A stretch of 62,086 nucleotides of DNA from CALJIC01 sp039805565 (GTDB taxonomy: Bacteria; Chloroflexota; Chloroflexia; Chloroflexales; Roseiflexaceae). Positions 15,183-26,000 of this stretch are shown piece by piece; the first letter of the stretch is position 1; each line of letters starts with the position of its first letter. A program made the position numbers and the translations under genes. The stretch covers positions 1-62,086 of the forward strand of contig JBDLTZ010000128.1 of NCBI GenBank assembly GCA_039805565.1, in the 5' to 3' direction. The notes below the pieces were generated by a model. That model had not been told where the DNA came from and made no database searches. It saw only the letters and a program-made list of their open reading frames with translations.

Positions 15183-17033
15183 ATGCGTACAGTGCAGAAC
15201 TCGTGGCGGCTTTCGCTGCTGCTCGCCTTGGTTGTGCCGATTCTCGCCGCCTGTGGTGGCGCGCCGGCCGCAGCCCCGACCACTGCTCCCGAGGCTCCGG
15301 CGGCCACTGAGGCCCCCGCTGCTCCGGCGGCCACCGAGGCCCCCGCTGCGCCTGAGGCCCCCGCCGCTACCGAGGCCCCCGCCCCCACCGAGGCCCCTGA
15401 GGCCGCGCAGCCGGGTGGCACGCTGAAGATTCTCTACTGGCAGGCGATCACCATCCTGAACCCCCACCAGGCGACCGGCACGAAGGACTTCGACGGCGCG
15501 AGCGTCATCCTCGAGCCGCTGGCGCGCTTCGACGAGAACGGCGCCCTGGTGCCGTACCTCGCCGCCGAGATCCCGACGATCGAGAACGGCGGGATTGCCG
15601 AGGACGCCACCAGCGTCACCTGGAAGCTGAAGGAAGGTGTGAAGTGGTCGGACGGCAGCGACTTCACCGCCGACGACGTGATCTTCACGTGGCAGTACTG
15701 CGCCGATGAGGCCACCGCCTGCACCACCAAGTCGTACTTCGACCCGATCGCGAGCGTCGAGGCTGTCAGCCCCACCGAGGTGAAGATCACCTGGAAGGAG
15801 CCGAACGCCGACCCGTTCATCTCGTTCACGAGCTTCAACGGGATGATCCTGCAGAAGGCCCAGTTTGAGAACTGCGTCGGCGAGAATGCTATCAGCGACG
15901 CGGCCTGCCAGGCTGCGAACCTGAAGCCGATCGGCACCGGCGCGTGGCAGGTCAAGGACTTCATGCCGGGCGACGTGGTGGTCTACGAGCGCAACGCGAA
16001 CTACCGCGACGCCGCCAACGTCTTCTTCGACGAGGTCGAGATCAAGGGCGGCGGCGACGCCACCACCGCGGCCCGCGCGGTCTGCGAGACCGGCGAGGTC
16101 GATTTCGCCTGGAACCTCCAGGTCCAGAAGGCTGTGCTCGAGCCGATCCTGGCCGCCGGCCAGTGTGACCCGGTTGTGAGCGGCTCGTTCGGCATCGAGC
16201 GCGTCGTGCTGAACTTCGCTAACCCGGACCCGGCGCTGGGCGAGAAGCGCGCCGAGCCCGACCAGCCGCACTGGGCGTTCTCGGACCTGAAGGTCCGCCA
16301 GGCCGTCGCCAAGGCGATCGACCGCGCGGCGATTGCGGAGCAGCTCTACGGCCCCACCGGCTCGGTCACCTGCAACATCCTGACGCAGCCGGTTGAGTAC
16401 GCGTCCACCAACCTGACCTGTGAGCGCGACGTCGAGGGCGCCAAGGCGCTGCTCGATGAGGCCGGCTGGGTCGTGCCCGAGGGCAGCTCCATTCGCGAGA
16501 AGGATGGCAAGAAGCTGGTCCTGTCGTTCTCGACCTCGATCAACCCGCTGCGCCAGGGCGAGCAGGCGATCATCAAGGCCAACCTGGCCGAGGTCGGCAT
16601 CCAGGTAGACCTGAAGGCCATCGACGCGGGCGTGTTCTTCGGCGGCGACCCGGGCAACCCGGATACGCTGAACAAGATGTACGTCGACATGCAGATGTAC
16701 ACCAACAGCAACACCAACCCCGACCCGACGGGCTACTTCGACGGCTGGTCCTGCGCCAACGTGAACTCGGCGGCGAACCAGTGGCAGGGCGGTAACGACG
16801 GCCGCTACTGCAGCGAGGAGTACGATGCCGCGCTGGCCCAGCTGAAGACGACTCTGGACCCCGAGCAGCGCATCGAGCTGTTCATCCAGCTCAACGACAT
16901 CCTGGTCAACGACGGCGCGGTCATCCCGCTGATCGATCGCACGACGCCGCAGGGTAAGTCGAAGGCGCTCAATGGCCCGACCGGCTCGACCTTCGACTCG
17001 CAGCTGTGGAACATCGCCACCTGGAGCAAGTAG
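15183..17033 (+). CDS. Peptide/oligosaccharide ABC transporter substrate-binding lipoprotein (DppA/OppA family)
   Basis: The 616-aa protein has a lipoprotein signal ending L-A-A-C-G-G, with lipidation Cys24. A roughly 55-residue linker made only of A, P, E and T follows, then an SBP_bac_5 domain starting G-G-T-L-K-I-L-Y-W. Family strings are W-K-L-K-E-G-V-K-W-S-D-G-S-D-F-T-A-D-D-V and V-R-Q-A-V-A-K-A-I-D-R. It binds peptides or similar solutes outside the membrane for the permeases that follow. Several Cys pairs in the mature domain may form disulfides. I start at ATG 15183; a GTG 21 bp upstream has no ribosome site. Confidence 0.93.
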   Translation: MRTVQNSWRLSLLLALVVPILAACGGAPAAAPTTAPEAPAATEAPAAPAATEAPAAPEAPAATEAPAPTEAPEAAQPGGTLKILYWQAITILNPHQATGTKDFDGASVILEPLARFDENGALVPYLAAEIPTIENGGIAEDATSVTWKLKEGVKWSDGSDFTADDVIFTWQYCADEATACTTKSYFDPIASVEAVSPTEVKITWKEPNADPFISFTSFNGMILQKAQFENCVGENAISDAACQAANLKPIGTGAWQVKDFMPGDVVVYERNANYRDAANVFFDEVEIKGGGDATTAARAVCETGEVDFAWNLQVQKAVLEPILAAGQCDPVVSGSFGIERVVLNFANPDPALGEKRAEPDQPHWAFSDLKVRQAVAKAIDRAAIAEQLYGPTGSVTCNILTQPVEYASTNLTCERDVEGAKALLDEAGWVVPEGSSIREKDGKKLVLSFSTSINPLRQGEQAIIKANLAEVGIQVDLKAIDAGVFFGGDPGNPDTLNKMYVDMQMYTNSNTNPDPTGYFDGWSCANVNSAANQWQGGNDGRYCSEEYDAALAQLKTTLDPEQRIELFIQLNDILVNDGAVIPLIDRTTPQGKSKALNGPTGSTFDSQLWNIATWSK

Positions 17034-17060
17034 TCCTCCACCCGCTCCAAGACTGACAAC

Positions 17061-17091
17061 GTTCGGCTGTGGCCTAAGGCCACAGCCGAAC
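17061..17091 (+). terminator. Intercistronic hairpin between binding protein and permease
   Basis: A perfect 14-bp inverted repeat (GTTCGGCTGTGGCC, loop TAA, then its complement) sits between the binding-protein stop and the permease start. No T run follows, so it may act as a 3' stabiliser or partial attenuator. That would give more binding protein than permease, as in other ABC import operons. Confidence 0.75.
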
Positions 17092-17107
17092 CGTACGTGA
17101 GAGTGCC

Positions 17108-18067
17108 ATGACCCAGTACATCCTGCGTCGCCTGCTGATCGCGGTCCCAACCCTGCTGGTGATCAGCTTCGTTATCTTCGCCATCCTGTCGCTCGCCCCC
17201 GGGGACCCGCTGGCACAATTCGCGCTGAACCCCGCCATCCCCGAGAGTGTGCGCGAGAACATCCGGCGACAGTTTGGCCTGGACCAGCCGTGGCCAGTGC
17301 GCTACGTCCGCTGGCTCTCTGCGACGGCGCAGGGTGACTTCGGCTTCTCGTTCTCCACCAAGGCCCCGGTCTTCGACCTCATCCGGCAGCGCCTGCCACA
17401 GACGCTGCAGGTGGTGGGCGTGGCCTACCTGCTGGCCATCCTCATTGCCATCCCAATCGGTATCATCGCCGCTGTGAAGCAGTACTCGATCTTTGACCAG
17501 GTCTCGACCCTGCTGGCCTTCGTGGGCTTCTCGGTCCCCTCGTTCTTCACCGGCCTGCTGCTGATGCTGATCTTCGCCATCAACCTCAGGTGGTTCCCGA
17601 TCGTCTACAGCTCGACGCTCGAGGTGAGCGGCTGGGACTCGCTTGTGGCCCAGCTGCGCCAGATGGTCCTGCCTGTCACAGTGCTGCTCGTGCAGCAGAC
17701 GGCCGCCCTCACGCGCTTCATGCGCTCCGCGATGCTCGATAACATCTCGCTCGACTATGTGCGGACCGCGCGCGCCAAGGGTCTCGCCGACCGCGCTGTG
17801 ATCGCCCGGCACGTCCTGCGCAACAGCCTCATCCCGGTGGTGACGCTTGTGGCCCTCGGCATCCCGACGATCTTCGCCGGTGCGATCATCACCGAGAATC
17901 TGTTCCGCGTGAACGGTCTCGGCCAGCTGCTGATCACATCGATCCAGAACTCCGATACACCGGTGGTGATGGCGCTGACCTTCATCTTTGCCACGCTCAC
18001 TGTAATGTTCAACCTGATCGCCGACATCCTGTACGGCGTACTAGACCCGCGTGTGCGCTACAGCTGA
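17108..18067 (+). CDS. ABC transporter permease, DppB/OppB type
   Basis: The 319-aa protein has six predicted membrane helices and starts with M-T-Q-Y-I-L-R-R-L-L-I-A-V-P-T-L-L-V, the standard DppB N-terminus. The EAA-like loop that docks the ATPase reads R-T-A-R-A-K-G-L-A-D-R-A-V-I-A-R-H-V-L-R-N-S. Length is usual. It forms the channel with the DppC-type permease that follows after 29 bp. GAGAG precedes the ATG. Confidence 0.93.
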   Translation: MTQYILRRLLIAVPTLLVISFVIFAILSLAPGDPLAQFALNPAIPESVRENIRRQFGLDQPWPVRYVRWLSATAQGDFGFSFSTKAPVFDLIRQRLPQTLQVVGVAYLLAILIAIPIGIIAAVKQYSIFDQVSTLLAFVGFSVPSFFTGLLLMLIFAINLRWFPIVYSSTLEVSGWDSLVAQLRQMVLPVTVLLVQQTAALTRFMRSAMLDNISLDYVRTARAKGLADRAVIARHVLRNSLIPVVTLVALGIPTIFAGAIITENLFRVNGLGQLLITSIQNSDTPVVMALTFIFATLTVMFNLIADILYGVLDPRVRYS

Positions 18068-18096
18068 TTCCCCATTTCCCAGTAAGCGAGGTTTGT

Positions 18097-19128
18097 ATGT
18101 CCGAAGCGGATCAGGCGATGAATGCATCTTCTGCTGCCGAGACCTCCCAGGTGGTCCGCCAGCTCCAGCTTGGCCTTTCCTCGAAGCCGCGCACTCTCTG
18201 GGGTGACGCATGGCGCCGCTTCCGCCGCCATAAGCTGGCGATGATCGGCGCCGCGATCTTTATCTTCTTCGTGCTCACTGTGACGGTCGGCCCGTACATC
18301 TACGTGCCGTGGTACGTCGGTAAGCTCGAGGCGCAAGGGATCGTCGTCCCGCCGGCGGACCGCACGCTCGACAAGTTGAAGGACCAGCTGGACTTCATGG
18401 CGATCATGTCGCCGCCGTCGCCCACCCACCCGTTCGGCACGGATGAGCTCGGGCGCGACCTGCTCGGCCGCACGATCTTCGGCGGGCGGATCTCGCTCGC
18501 CGTCGGCATCGTCGCCATGCTGATCGCTGTTTCGATCGGCACGGTCGTCGGTGCGCTCGCCGGCTTCTTCGGCGGCGTTCTGGACCAGGCCCTGATGCGC
18601 GTCACGGACTTGTTCCTCTCGCTGCCCACGCTGCCGCTGCTGCTGCTGACGGTCTACCTCTTCCGTGAGCCGGTGACGAAGGCGCTGGGCCCTGAGACAG
18701 GCATTTTCGCGATCGTCGTCACGATGATCGGCGCCCTGGCCTGGATGTCTACCGCCCGCATCGTCCGCGCTACGTTCCTCTCCCTCAAGGAGAAGGAGTT
18801 TGTTGAGGCCGCCATCTGCCTCGGCATCAGCAAGCGGTCGATCATGTTCAGGCACATCCTGCCGAACGCGATGAGCCCGATCATCGTCGCCGCCACCCTC
18901 GAGGTTGGCAGCGCGATCATCTCTGAGTCCACGCTCTCGTTCCTCGGCATTGGGTTCCCGCCCGATACGCCAACCTGGGGCCGCCTCGTCACCGATGGCA
19001 GCCAGTTCCTCCAGGCCGCGCCGCACCTCGCGCTCATCCCTGGCGCGCTGATCTTCCTGGTGGTGCTCAGCATCAACTTCATGGGTGACGGCCTGCGCGA
19101 CGCGCTCGACCCGCGCTCGCGGCTGTAG
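18097..19128 (+). CDS. ABC transporter permease, DppC/OppC type
   Basis: The 343-aa protein is the second permease. It has a hydrophilic N-terminus of about 45 residues, a first helix and periplasmic loop, the D-E-L-G-R-D-L-L-G-R string of DppC proteins, and an EAA loop E-A-A-I-C-L-G-I-S-K-R-S-I-M-F-R-H-I-L-P-N. The C-terminus G-D-G-L-R-D-A-L-D-P-R-S is typical. The expected DppD/DppF ATPases do not follow; the next gene is convergent. The importer must share ATPases encoded elsewhere. Confidence 0.93.
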   Translation: MSEADQAMNASSAAETSQVVRQLQLGLSSKPRTLWGDAWRRFRRHKLAMIGAAIFIFFVLTVTVGPYIYVPWYVGKLEAQGIVVPPADRTLDKLKDQLDFMAIMSPPSPTHPFGTDELGRDLLGRTIFGGRISLAVGIVAMLIAVSIGTVVGALAGFFGGVLDQALMRVTDLFLSLPTLPLLLLTVYLFREPVTKALGPETGIFAIVVTMIGALAWMSTARIVRATFLSLKEKEFVEAAICLGISKRSIMFRHILPNAMSPIIVAATLEVGSAIISESTLSFLGIGFPPDTPTWGRLVTDGSQFLQAAPHLALIPGALIFLVVLSINFMGDGLRDALDPRSRL

Positions 19129-19182
19129 TCCTCTCGCAGAGGGTCTGAGGCTGGGGTGCGGGGGCCGCGAGGTCTCCGCAGC

Positions 19183-19215
19183 AAACAAAAAATGCGGAGG
19201 GCGAAGCCCTCCGCA
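19183..19215 (-). terminator. Rho-independent terminator of the kinase/hydrolase operon
   Basis: A 10-bp stem TGCGGAGGGC (19193-19202) with GAA loop and its complement (19206-19215) is followed on the minus strand by a T-rich tract (19183-19192 complement). It starts about 20 nt beyond the hydrolase stop codon and separates two convergent operons. Confidence 0.9.
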
Positions 19216-19235
19216 CCACCTGCACGAGCAGCACA

Positions 19236-20075
19236 CTAGATGTACTCGAGCTGGCTCACCCTCCGCCGCCACTCGGTCTTGATCTCCACCGAGCTCCCCG
19301 CGCTCGCCTGATAGTCCATAAGCAGCCGGTTGAAGACATTCGGCTGGTCCAGGAATGGGAAGTGGCCGGACTTTGGCAGCCGGATCACCTGCTGCAGTGT
19401 GCTGTGCTCCTCCTGCAGAAAGCGCGCCTGATCCAGGCTGACGATCGAGTCCTTCTCTCCGAACACCGCCAGCAGCGGCACGCTCAGGCGCGTCAGGTCC
19501 ACCCGCAGGTCCGTCTCCAGCACCGAGCCGATCACCCGCTGCACCAGACTCTCCGACAGGCTCTCGGTGTCCTCGACGATCTCGCTCAGCATCTGTGGGT
19601 AGTTCACGTTCAGCTGGCGGATCAGACGCGACCAGATGTTGCTCGGGTTCGAGCGACCGAAGATGCGCGAGAGGGCGCCCGGCTTTACGATGCCCTGGAG
19701 CTGCACGCCCTGGAACGGCGTCGTCACCGTCATGATCTTCGTGAAGCGGTCCGGGTGCTCGGCCGCGGCTCGCACCGCCACCATGCCGCCAAGCCCGTGG
19801 CCCACCAGGCTGACCTTCTGCAGGCCGAGGTTGTCCATGAACCCGAGCAGCAGGTTGGCGTACTCCCCAACTGAGAAACTGCTCTCGCACCGGTCGGACT
19901 CACCGAAGCCCCAGAAGTCCAGCGCGTAGGCCCGGTAGCGCTCCGAGATGTGGTCCATCGTGGGCAGCCAGTAGCGCCACGAGCCGAGCCAGCTGTGGAG
20001 AAAGAGGGTCGGTGGCCCGCGCCTGCCGATGAGCTCGTAGTGGACCAGCCGGTTTTCGAGGTAGATAGCGCTCAC
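19236..20075 (-). CDS. Alpha/beta-hydrolase-fold protein lacking the nucleophile Ser
   Basis: The 279-aa protein has the whole alpha/beta-hydrolase layout: L-F-L-H-S-W-L-G-S oxyanion loop (residues 25-32), D-F-W-G-F-G-E-S-D strand, nucleophile elbow at 92-97, acid Asp209 in F-G-E-K-D, and base His238 in S-G-H-F-P-F. The elbow reads G-H-G-L-G-G, so the usual Ser or other nucleophile is Gly94 (codon GGG). Asp and His remain. The start GTG (20075) overlaps the kinase stop TGA as GTGA, showing tight coupling. An inactive hydrolase fold tied to a sensor kinase suggests a ligand-binding partner, comparable to RsbQ with RsbP, although RsbQ keeps its Ser. That role is inference. Confidence 0.85.
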   Translation of the reverse strand: MSAIYLENRLVHYELIGRRGPPTLFLHSWLGSWRYWLPTMDHISERYRAYALDFWGFGESDRCESSFSVGEYANLLLGFMDNLGLQKVSLVGHGLGGMVAVRAAAEHPDRFTKIMTVTTPFQGVQLQGIVKPGALSRIFGRSNPSNIWSRLIRQLNVNYPQMLSEIVEDTESLSESLVQRVIGSVLETDLRVDLTRLSVPLLAVFGEKDSIVSLDQARFLQEEHSTLQQVIRLPKSGHFPFLDQPNVFNRLLMDYQASAGSSVEIKTEWRRRVSQLEYI

Positions 20076-23000
20076 GGTACCATTCCGTCGCTGTGCTCGT
20101 CCTGCTCCGGCTGCGTCACCGGAACAATGAAGCTGAAGGTGCTGCCCCTGCCTGTCTCGCTCTCTACCCACATCTCGCCGCCGTGTAGCTCCACGAGCGA
20201 CTTGGCGATCGAGAGCCCCAGCCCCGTGCCGCCCGCCTCGTCGCGCAGCGGGTTGTCTGCGCGGTAGAAGCGCCGGAATAGGTGCTGCTGCTGCTCGGGT
20301 GAGATGCCCACGCCGTTGTCCTCGACATCCACTTGCACGAGGCCGGCTGGGTTCAGCGTCACTCGCAGCGCCACGCGCCCGCTGGCGTACGTGTACTTGA
20401 TGGCGTTGGAGATCAGGTTCATTACCACCTGCGTCAGGCGCCGCGGGTCCGCCGTGATCGGCGGCAAGTCGGGTGCCAGCTCCAGCGCCACCGAGAGCTG
20501 TTTGCGGTCGATTTCGGCGCGCAGCGTCTGGAGCACGTCCTGAAGCACATGCTCCAGGCTCACCTGCTCGAGGTTGAGCTGGATCTTGTTTGCGTCGATC
20601 CGCCCAATCTCCAGGATGTCGTTGATCAGATCCATCAGGCGGTTGGCGTTGTTCTTCACCACGCTGAGGAACGAGAGCTGCCCCTCGTTCAGCTGCCCGG
20701 CCGCGCCTAGCAGCAGCAGGTCCACATACCCCTTGATCGACGTCAGCGGCGTCCGCAGCTCGTGCGAAACGCTGGAGATGAAGTCGCGCTTAGCGCGGTC
20801 GGATTCGATCTCGCGCGTGATGTCGCGCAGCACGACCACGCAGCCATAGAGGTTGCCGCGCGGGTCCACCCAGGGCGCGAAGTTGAGCGTGATCGTCTGG
20901 TCTGGTGAGGGCAGCTCGATCAGCCGGTTGTAGTTACGCCCCTGGTCCCCCAGGGCGTGGAGCCCCTGCCGCAGCCCTTCGTACATTACCTCGGCCCGGC
21001 GCGTGGCCGCCGGCGTGGCCCCGTGGCGCAGCAGCTGCGCGAGCGGCTGCGCCGAGAGATAGCTTGCGGGGATGGCAAGCATCTGCTCGGCGGCGTCGTT
21101 GAACAGCACCACCCGCAGGTTTTCGTCCAGCACCATCACGCCCTCGCCGAGGCTCTGGAGGATCGCGTGGTTCTTGCTGTTCTCCTCGCGCTGCTGCGCC
21201 AGCAGCTCACTGCGCTCGTAGGCGATCTCGTTGATCACGGTGTAGAGCGTCGCGTTATGGATGACGATCGCGACCTCGTTAGCAATTGTGCTGAGCAGCT
21301 GGACTTGCTCCTGGCTGAACGAGCTCGGGCGCGGGCTCGAGAGCATCACCACGCCCAGAGGCCCGTCCTGCGTCATAAGCGGCGCCGCGATCACCGAGCG
21401 CACCTCGTCGGCGCGGCCCTCCTCGCGCAGCCAGCGCATATCGGCCCCCACATCGGCGATGCACACCGCCTCCTGGTGCTTCATCACCCAGCCCGAGAGG
21501 CCCAGCCCTTGCGCGAAGGTGATCGGTATGGTCGTCGTCTCCACAGCTCCACTGCTGGCAATCACTGCGCGGCAGGTGAGCATGTTGCTTTGCGGGTCCA
21601 GCAACATGATCGAGCCCCGCTTGGCGCCCAACGCCGCCGCTGTGAGCCCGAGGGCCTGGTTGAGCGTCTTCTCCAGGTCCAAATTGGCCGTCAGCTCGAG
21701 CGTGATGGCGTGGACTGCCTGGAGGCGGTCGCGCTCGGCGGCCAGCTGATTGTTGACGTCGCCGAGGGCGGCGGTGCGCTCGTCTACGCGCCGCTCGAGG
21801 TCGGCGGTGAAGCGCCGCACCTCGTCGAACAGGCGCGCGTTGCGGATGGCCTGCGCGGCCTGGCTGGCGAGCGCGAAGGCAAGCTGGGCGTCGTCCTCGT
21901 CATAGGCGCCGGGGGTGCGGCTGTCGACGTTGAGCACCCCGATGACCTCGTCGTTCAGCAGCAGCGGCGCGCCGATCCAGCTGCGGATGTGCTCGGTGCC
22001 GTCCTCCGGGGCGTTGCTCGGCAGCTTCTCGGCACGGATATCAGCCACCGCCACAGGGCGGCGCTCGCGGACCACGCGCTGCAGGTAGGGCTCGTCGTCC
22101 ACGCCGAAGCGCAGCTGCTCGACGGCCCCCCGTACCGGCTCGTCCCAGCCGCGGGCGGCAGCCACGCGCAGCATCTCGCCCTCGCGCAGCATCAGGGAGG
22201 CCGTGTCGTAGGGGATCACGCGCGCCAACTGGTCCAGGATGAGGGTCATAATCTCGTCCAGCTGCAGCACGCCGGTGAGGGTCAGCGCCACCTCGCGCAG
22301 TGTGTCGGCCACCCGCCGGCGTGACTGCTCGCTCTGGAACAGGCGCGCGTTGTTGAGGGCGATCGCCGCCTGGTTGGCTACCGTGGTAAGGAAGCGCAGC
22401 GCATCCTGGTCGAAGGCGCCTGGCTCGTGGCTCTGGACGTTGAGCACGCCCAGCACCTCATCGCCCTGGATGATCGGTACGCCGAGCCAAGAGCCGATCG
22501 GCCGCTCGCCGGGCAGCACCGGCTCGATCGAGATGGCGTCTACCTCCTGGTAGCTGCGGAGCAGCAGCGGGCGCCTCTCGAGCACCACCGTAGCGGTGAG
22601 GCCGTGGGCCACCTCCAGCACGTAGGTGTCGCCCTCGTCGTGCGGCGAGCGTCGGCCATCATCGTAGACCAGCGGGAACGTCAGGTGGCGCGTCTGCGCA
22701 TCGTAGAGCGCGATGAACGACGCTGACGTGTCGAGCACCTCGCTGATGCCGGTGTGCAGGGCGGTGAGGAGCTCGTCGAGGTCGAGCGTGGCGTTGATCG
22801 CCTGGCTGATGCGGTTGATCGTGGTGAGCTCGCCGATCCGCTGCTCGCGCTCGGCGAACAGGCGCGCGTTCTCGAGCGCAATCGCCGCCTGGTCTGCAAG
22901 GCCGGCGAGCAGCTGCACCTCATCCCGGCTGAAGAGGCGCCGGTGGACGGTCATCACGCTCAGCACGCCGATCGTCTGCTCGCGGTAGATCACCGGGACG

Positions 23001-26000
23001 CCCATAAAGGAAGTGTACTGGTTGGCGCGGTTGAACGACGGGTAGAGCGAGCCGCCGTGGGCCTCGACATCGCTCACCACCATCGGCTCACCGGTTGATG
23101 CCACCCGTCCGGTGAGGCCGGAGCCCACGGGGACGCGCAGAGTGGCGGCTATGTCCTGCGGGATGCCGGCCATCGCCGCCGGTGCGAGCATACGGTCCTC
23201 GGTGATCGTCCAGAGCGCCACGGTATTGACCATGAGCTGGCGTCCGACCACCTCCATGAGCGTGTCGAGCACCTCACGCGGCTTGAGCGACGAGCTGAGC
23301 ACCTGTGCCGCCTGGAGCAGCGTAGAGAGCTCGCCGACCTTGGACTGGAGCGCTGCGGCGCTGCCCTGGGCCTCGGCGAAGAGGTGTGTGTTCTGGACAC
23401 CGAGCGAGAGCTGCGCGCCGACGCCGATGAGGAACCCCTCGTCACGCGCGCTGAACACGCCCTGGCGCTGGCTCGCGACCCCGAGCGCCCCTACAGGGGT
23501 GCCACCGTAGTCTAGGATCGGGATGCCGAGGTACGCTCGAGCTCCGCCGTCGGCCAGCAGCCGTGCGTCCGCGAACGGCGGCGATACCTCGGACAGGTCG
23601 CTGATGCGCAGCGCGCGGCCGTGGCGCACCACCCAGCCTGCGAGCGTCTGCTCGGCGCGGTCGAAAGCTGGGTCGCTGGTGGTATCGGCCACGATCTGGT
23701 CGTTGTCGATGACGAGCTGGCGCTCGAGGGACCGGTTACGGTTGAAGAACGTCAGGCTGAGGCTGTCGGTGGGGAGCACCTCGCGCAGAACGGCGTTGAG
23801 CCCCTGGACCATGGGGCGTAGCTCGAGGGTAGAGCTGGTGACGCGGCCGATCCGCCCGAGCGCATCGAGCTCGATGATCTGGCGCTCGCGCTCCTCGAAG
23901 AGGCGGGCGTTCTGGACGCCAAGCGCCACCTGGCTGGCGACGGTGGTGAGGAACGAGAGCTCGCGCTCGCCGTACATATCCGGCGTGTAGCTCTGCGCCG
24001 AGAGGACGCCCACCACCTCAGTCTCGCCCACCAGCAGCGGCACGCCGATCCACGCGGCTGACTCACGCTCCTGGTTGCCGAAAGCGATCGGCTTGAGCCC
24101 ACTGTCGTCTGACTCCTCGCGCAGGTCACGGAAGCGGAGCGGCTGGCGGTTTGTGATAATCCACTGCGTGAGGCTACCCTCGGTGGGCGGGGTGTTGGGC
24201 CGCGCGAAGCTGCGCTCGCCCTCGTCCACCAGCAGCTTCATGGTGATCTCGTTGCGGTCGCCGTGGTACACCGCGGCGAAGAACGAGTCCAGGCTGAGGA
24301 AGTTCTCCAGGCACGTGTAGACCTGGCCGAGCATCTGCTCGAGGTCGAGCGTTGAGCTCGTGATGTGCCCGATGCGGTTGAGCACGTCGAGCTCGCTGAT
24401 GCGGTGCTCGCGCTCGCGGAAGATGCGGGCCTTGTCCAGCGCCACGGCCAGCTGGTTCGCGAGCGTCGTGAGGAACTGCACGTCGCGGTCGCCGAAGGCG
24501 TTGGGCTCGAAGCTCTGCACCGCGAGCACCCCGATGACCCCCTCTTGGCTGTGGAGCGGGATGCCGAGCCACGAGCGCACCTGCTCGTCGAGGCGCAGCG
24601 GCTCGGCCGGTGGCGGAGTCTGCGCCATATCGCGGATGTGCAGGGTCTCGCCGCTGTCGATGATGTAGCCGGTGAGGCCGGACTTCCGGCGGCTGGACTT
24701 GTGATGCGGCGCGTGGTTGCCGCCCTCGCGCTTGAAGAGCTCGAAGCGCATGGTGTCGCGGGCTGCCTCGTAGCTGGCGATGTACAGGAACGAGGGCGTG
24801 CCCATGTAGGCGACGATCTCGTCGTAGGTGCGCTCGAGCAGCTCCTCGAGGTCCAGCGTTGAGACTGTGGCGGTGCTGACGCGGAAGAGGGCCGTCATCT
24901 GCTCTGCCTGGCTGCGGGCGGCGCGCAGCAGGCTGGCGTTCTCGATGGCGATGGCGGCCTGGTCCGCGAAAATTTCGAGCGGCTCGACGCTGCGGCGCGT
25001 GGGGCGCTGGCGGTCGTAGGGCTCGTCGGCAAGCATCAGGCCCACAAGCTGGCCCTGGGTGCTCTGGAGCGGCACCACCATCAGGTCGCCGTGCTGCCAC
25101 TCGTGTGGTGGGCGCGGCTCGGGCTCGGCGCCCGCGGCGGTCAGGCTCAGTGGAAGCGCGAGTTCGCGCAGGGCGTCGGCCGGCACAAACGAGCACCGGC
25201 CCACCCGGAAGCGGCGGTCGGTGAGCAGTTCGGCGGCGGCGCTCTCCAGCGGCGCGCGCTTGAGGCGGCTGAAGTCGTTGAGGGGCAGGCCGGCCCCGGC
25301 GATCAGGCGCAGGTGCGCGGGGGTGTCCTCGTCCGCGAGGTAGAAGACCACCGCGCGGAAGCGGGCGGTCTCGGCCACGCTGAAGGCGATCTGCTCGAGC
25401 ACGTCCTCGAGCGAGCGGTCGGCGCGCAGTTCCTGGCCGATGCGCAGCACCTCGTTCAGGGTGCCGGCGCGCTGCTGGAGCATCTCGCGCTGGCGTCGCT
25501 GCTCGTAGTAGCGCTCCTCGTTGCCGATCGCCAGGGCTATCTGGTCGGCTACGGCTCGCGCAAACTCGAGCGTATCGCGGCCGAAGGCGCGCGGCGTCGG
25601 GCTATGCAGGTTGACGACACCGATCGCCTGGGCCTCGTAGTAGATCGGCACCACCAGGGCCGAGGCCACCGCAGGGCCCACGCCACGCGGCCGGTCGTCC
25701 TGCGTCAGCACCTCAACGGCCGCAGGCTCGCCGGTGGCCATCACCGCCTCGGCCACCGTCGCGCCGTCGCTTACCTCCTGATTGAGCAGCTGGGCCTGCT
25801 CGGCGTTGGCGTACCCCGCTGCGGCCACGACGCGGATCGGGCCGCTCTCCTCCACGGCGCGCAGGGCGATGTACACCTGCGGCGAGGGTGTGACGCCGAG
25901 CGCATCGTCCTGGTCCAGGTCGTACCCCTCGCGGTGGGCGATGTAGCCGCGCAGCGCGATGTAGCCGTGCGAGGCGCGGGTGGCGCGCAGCGACTCGCGC

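Noticed and set aside
15093..17150. 685-codon open frame antisense to the binding lipoprotein
   Set aside because: The plus strand has a full SBP_bac_5 domain with lipobox; the antisense frame has no recognisable motif and arises from high GC3.
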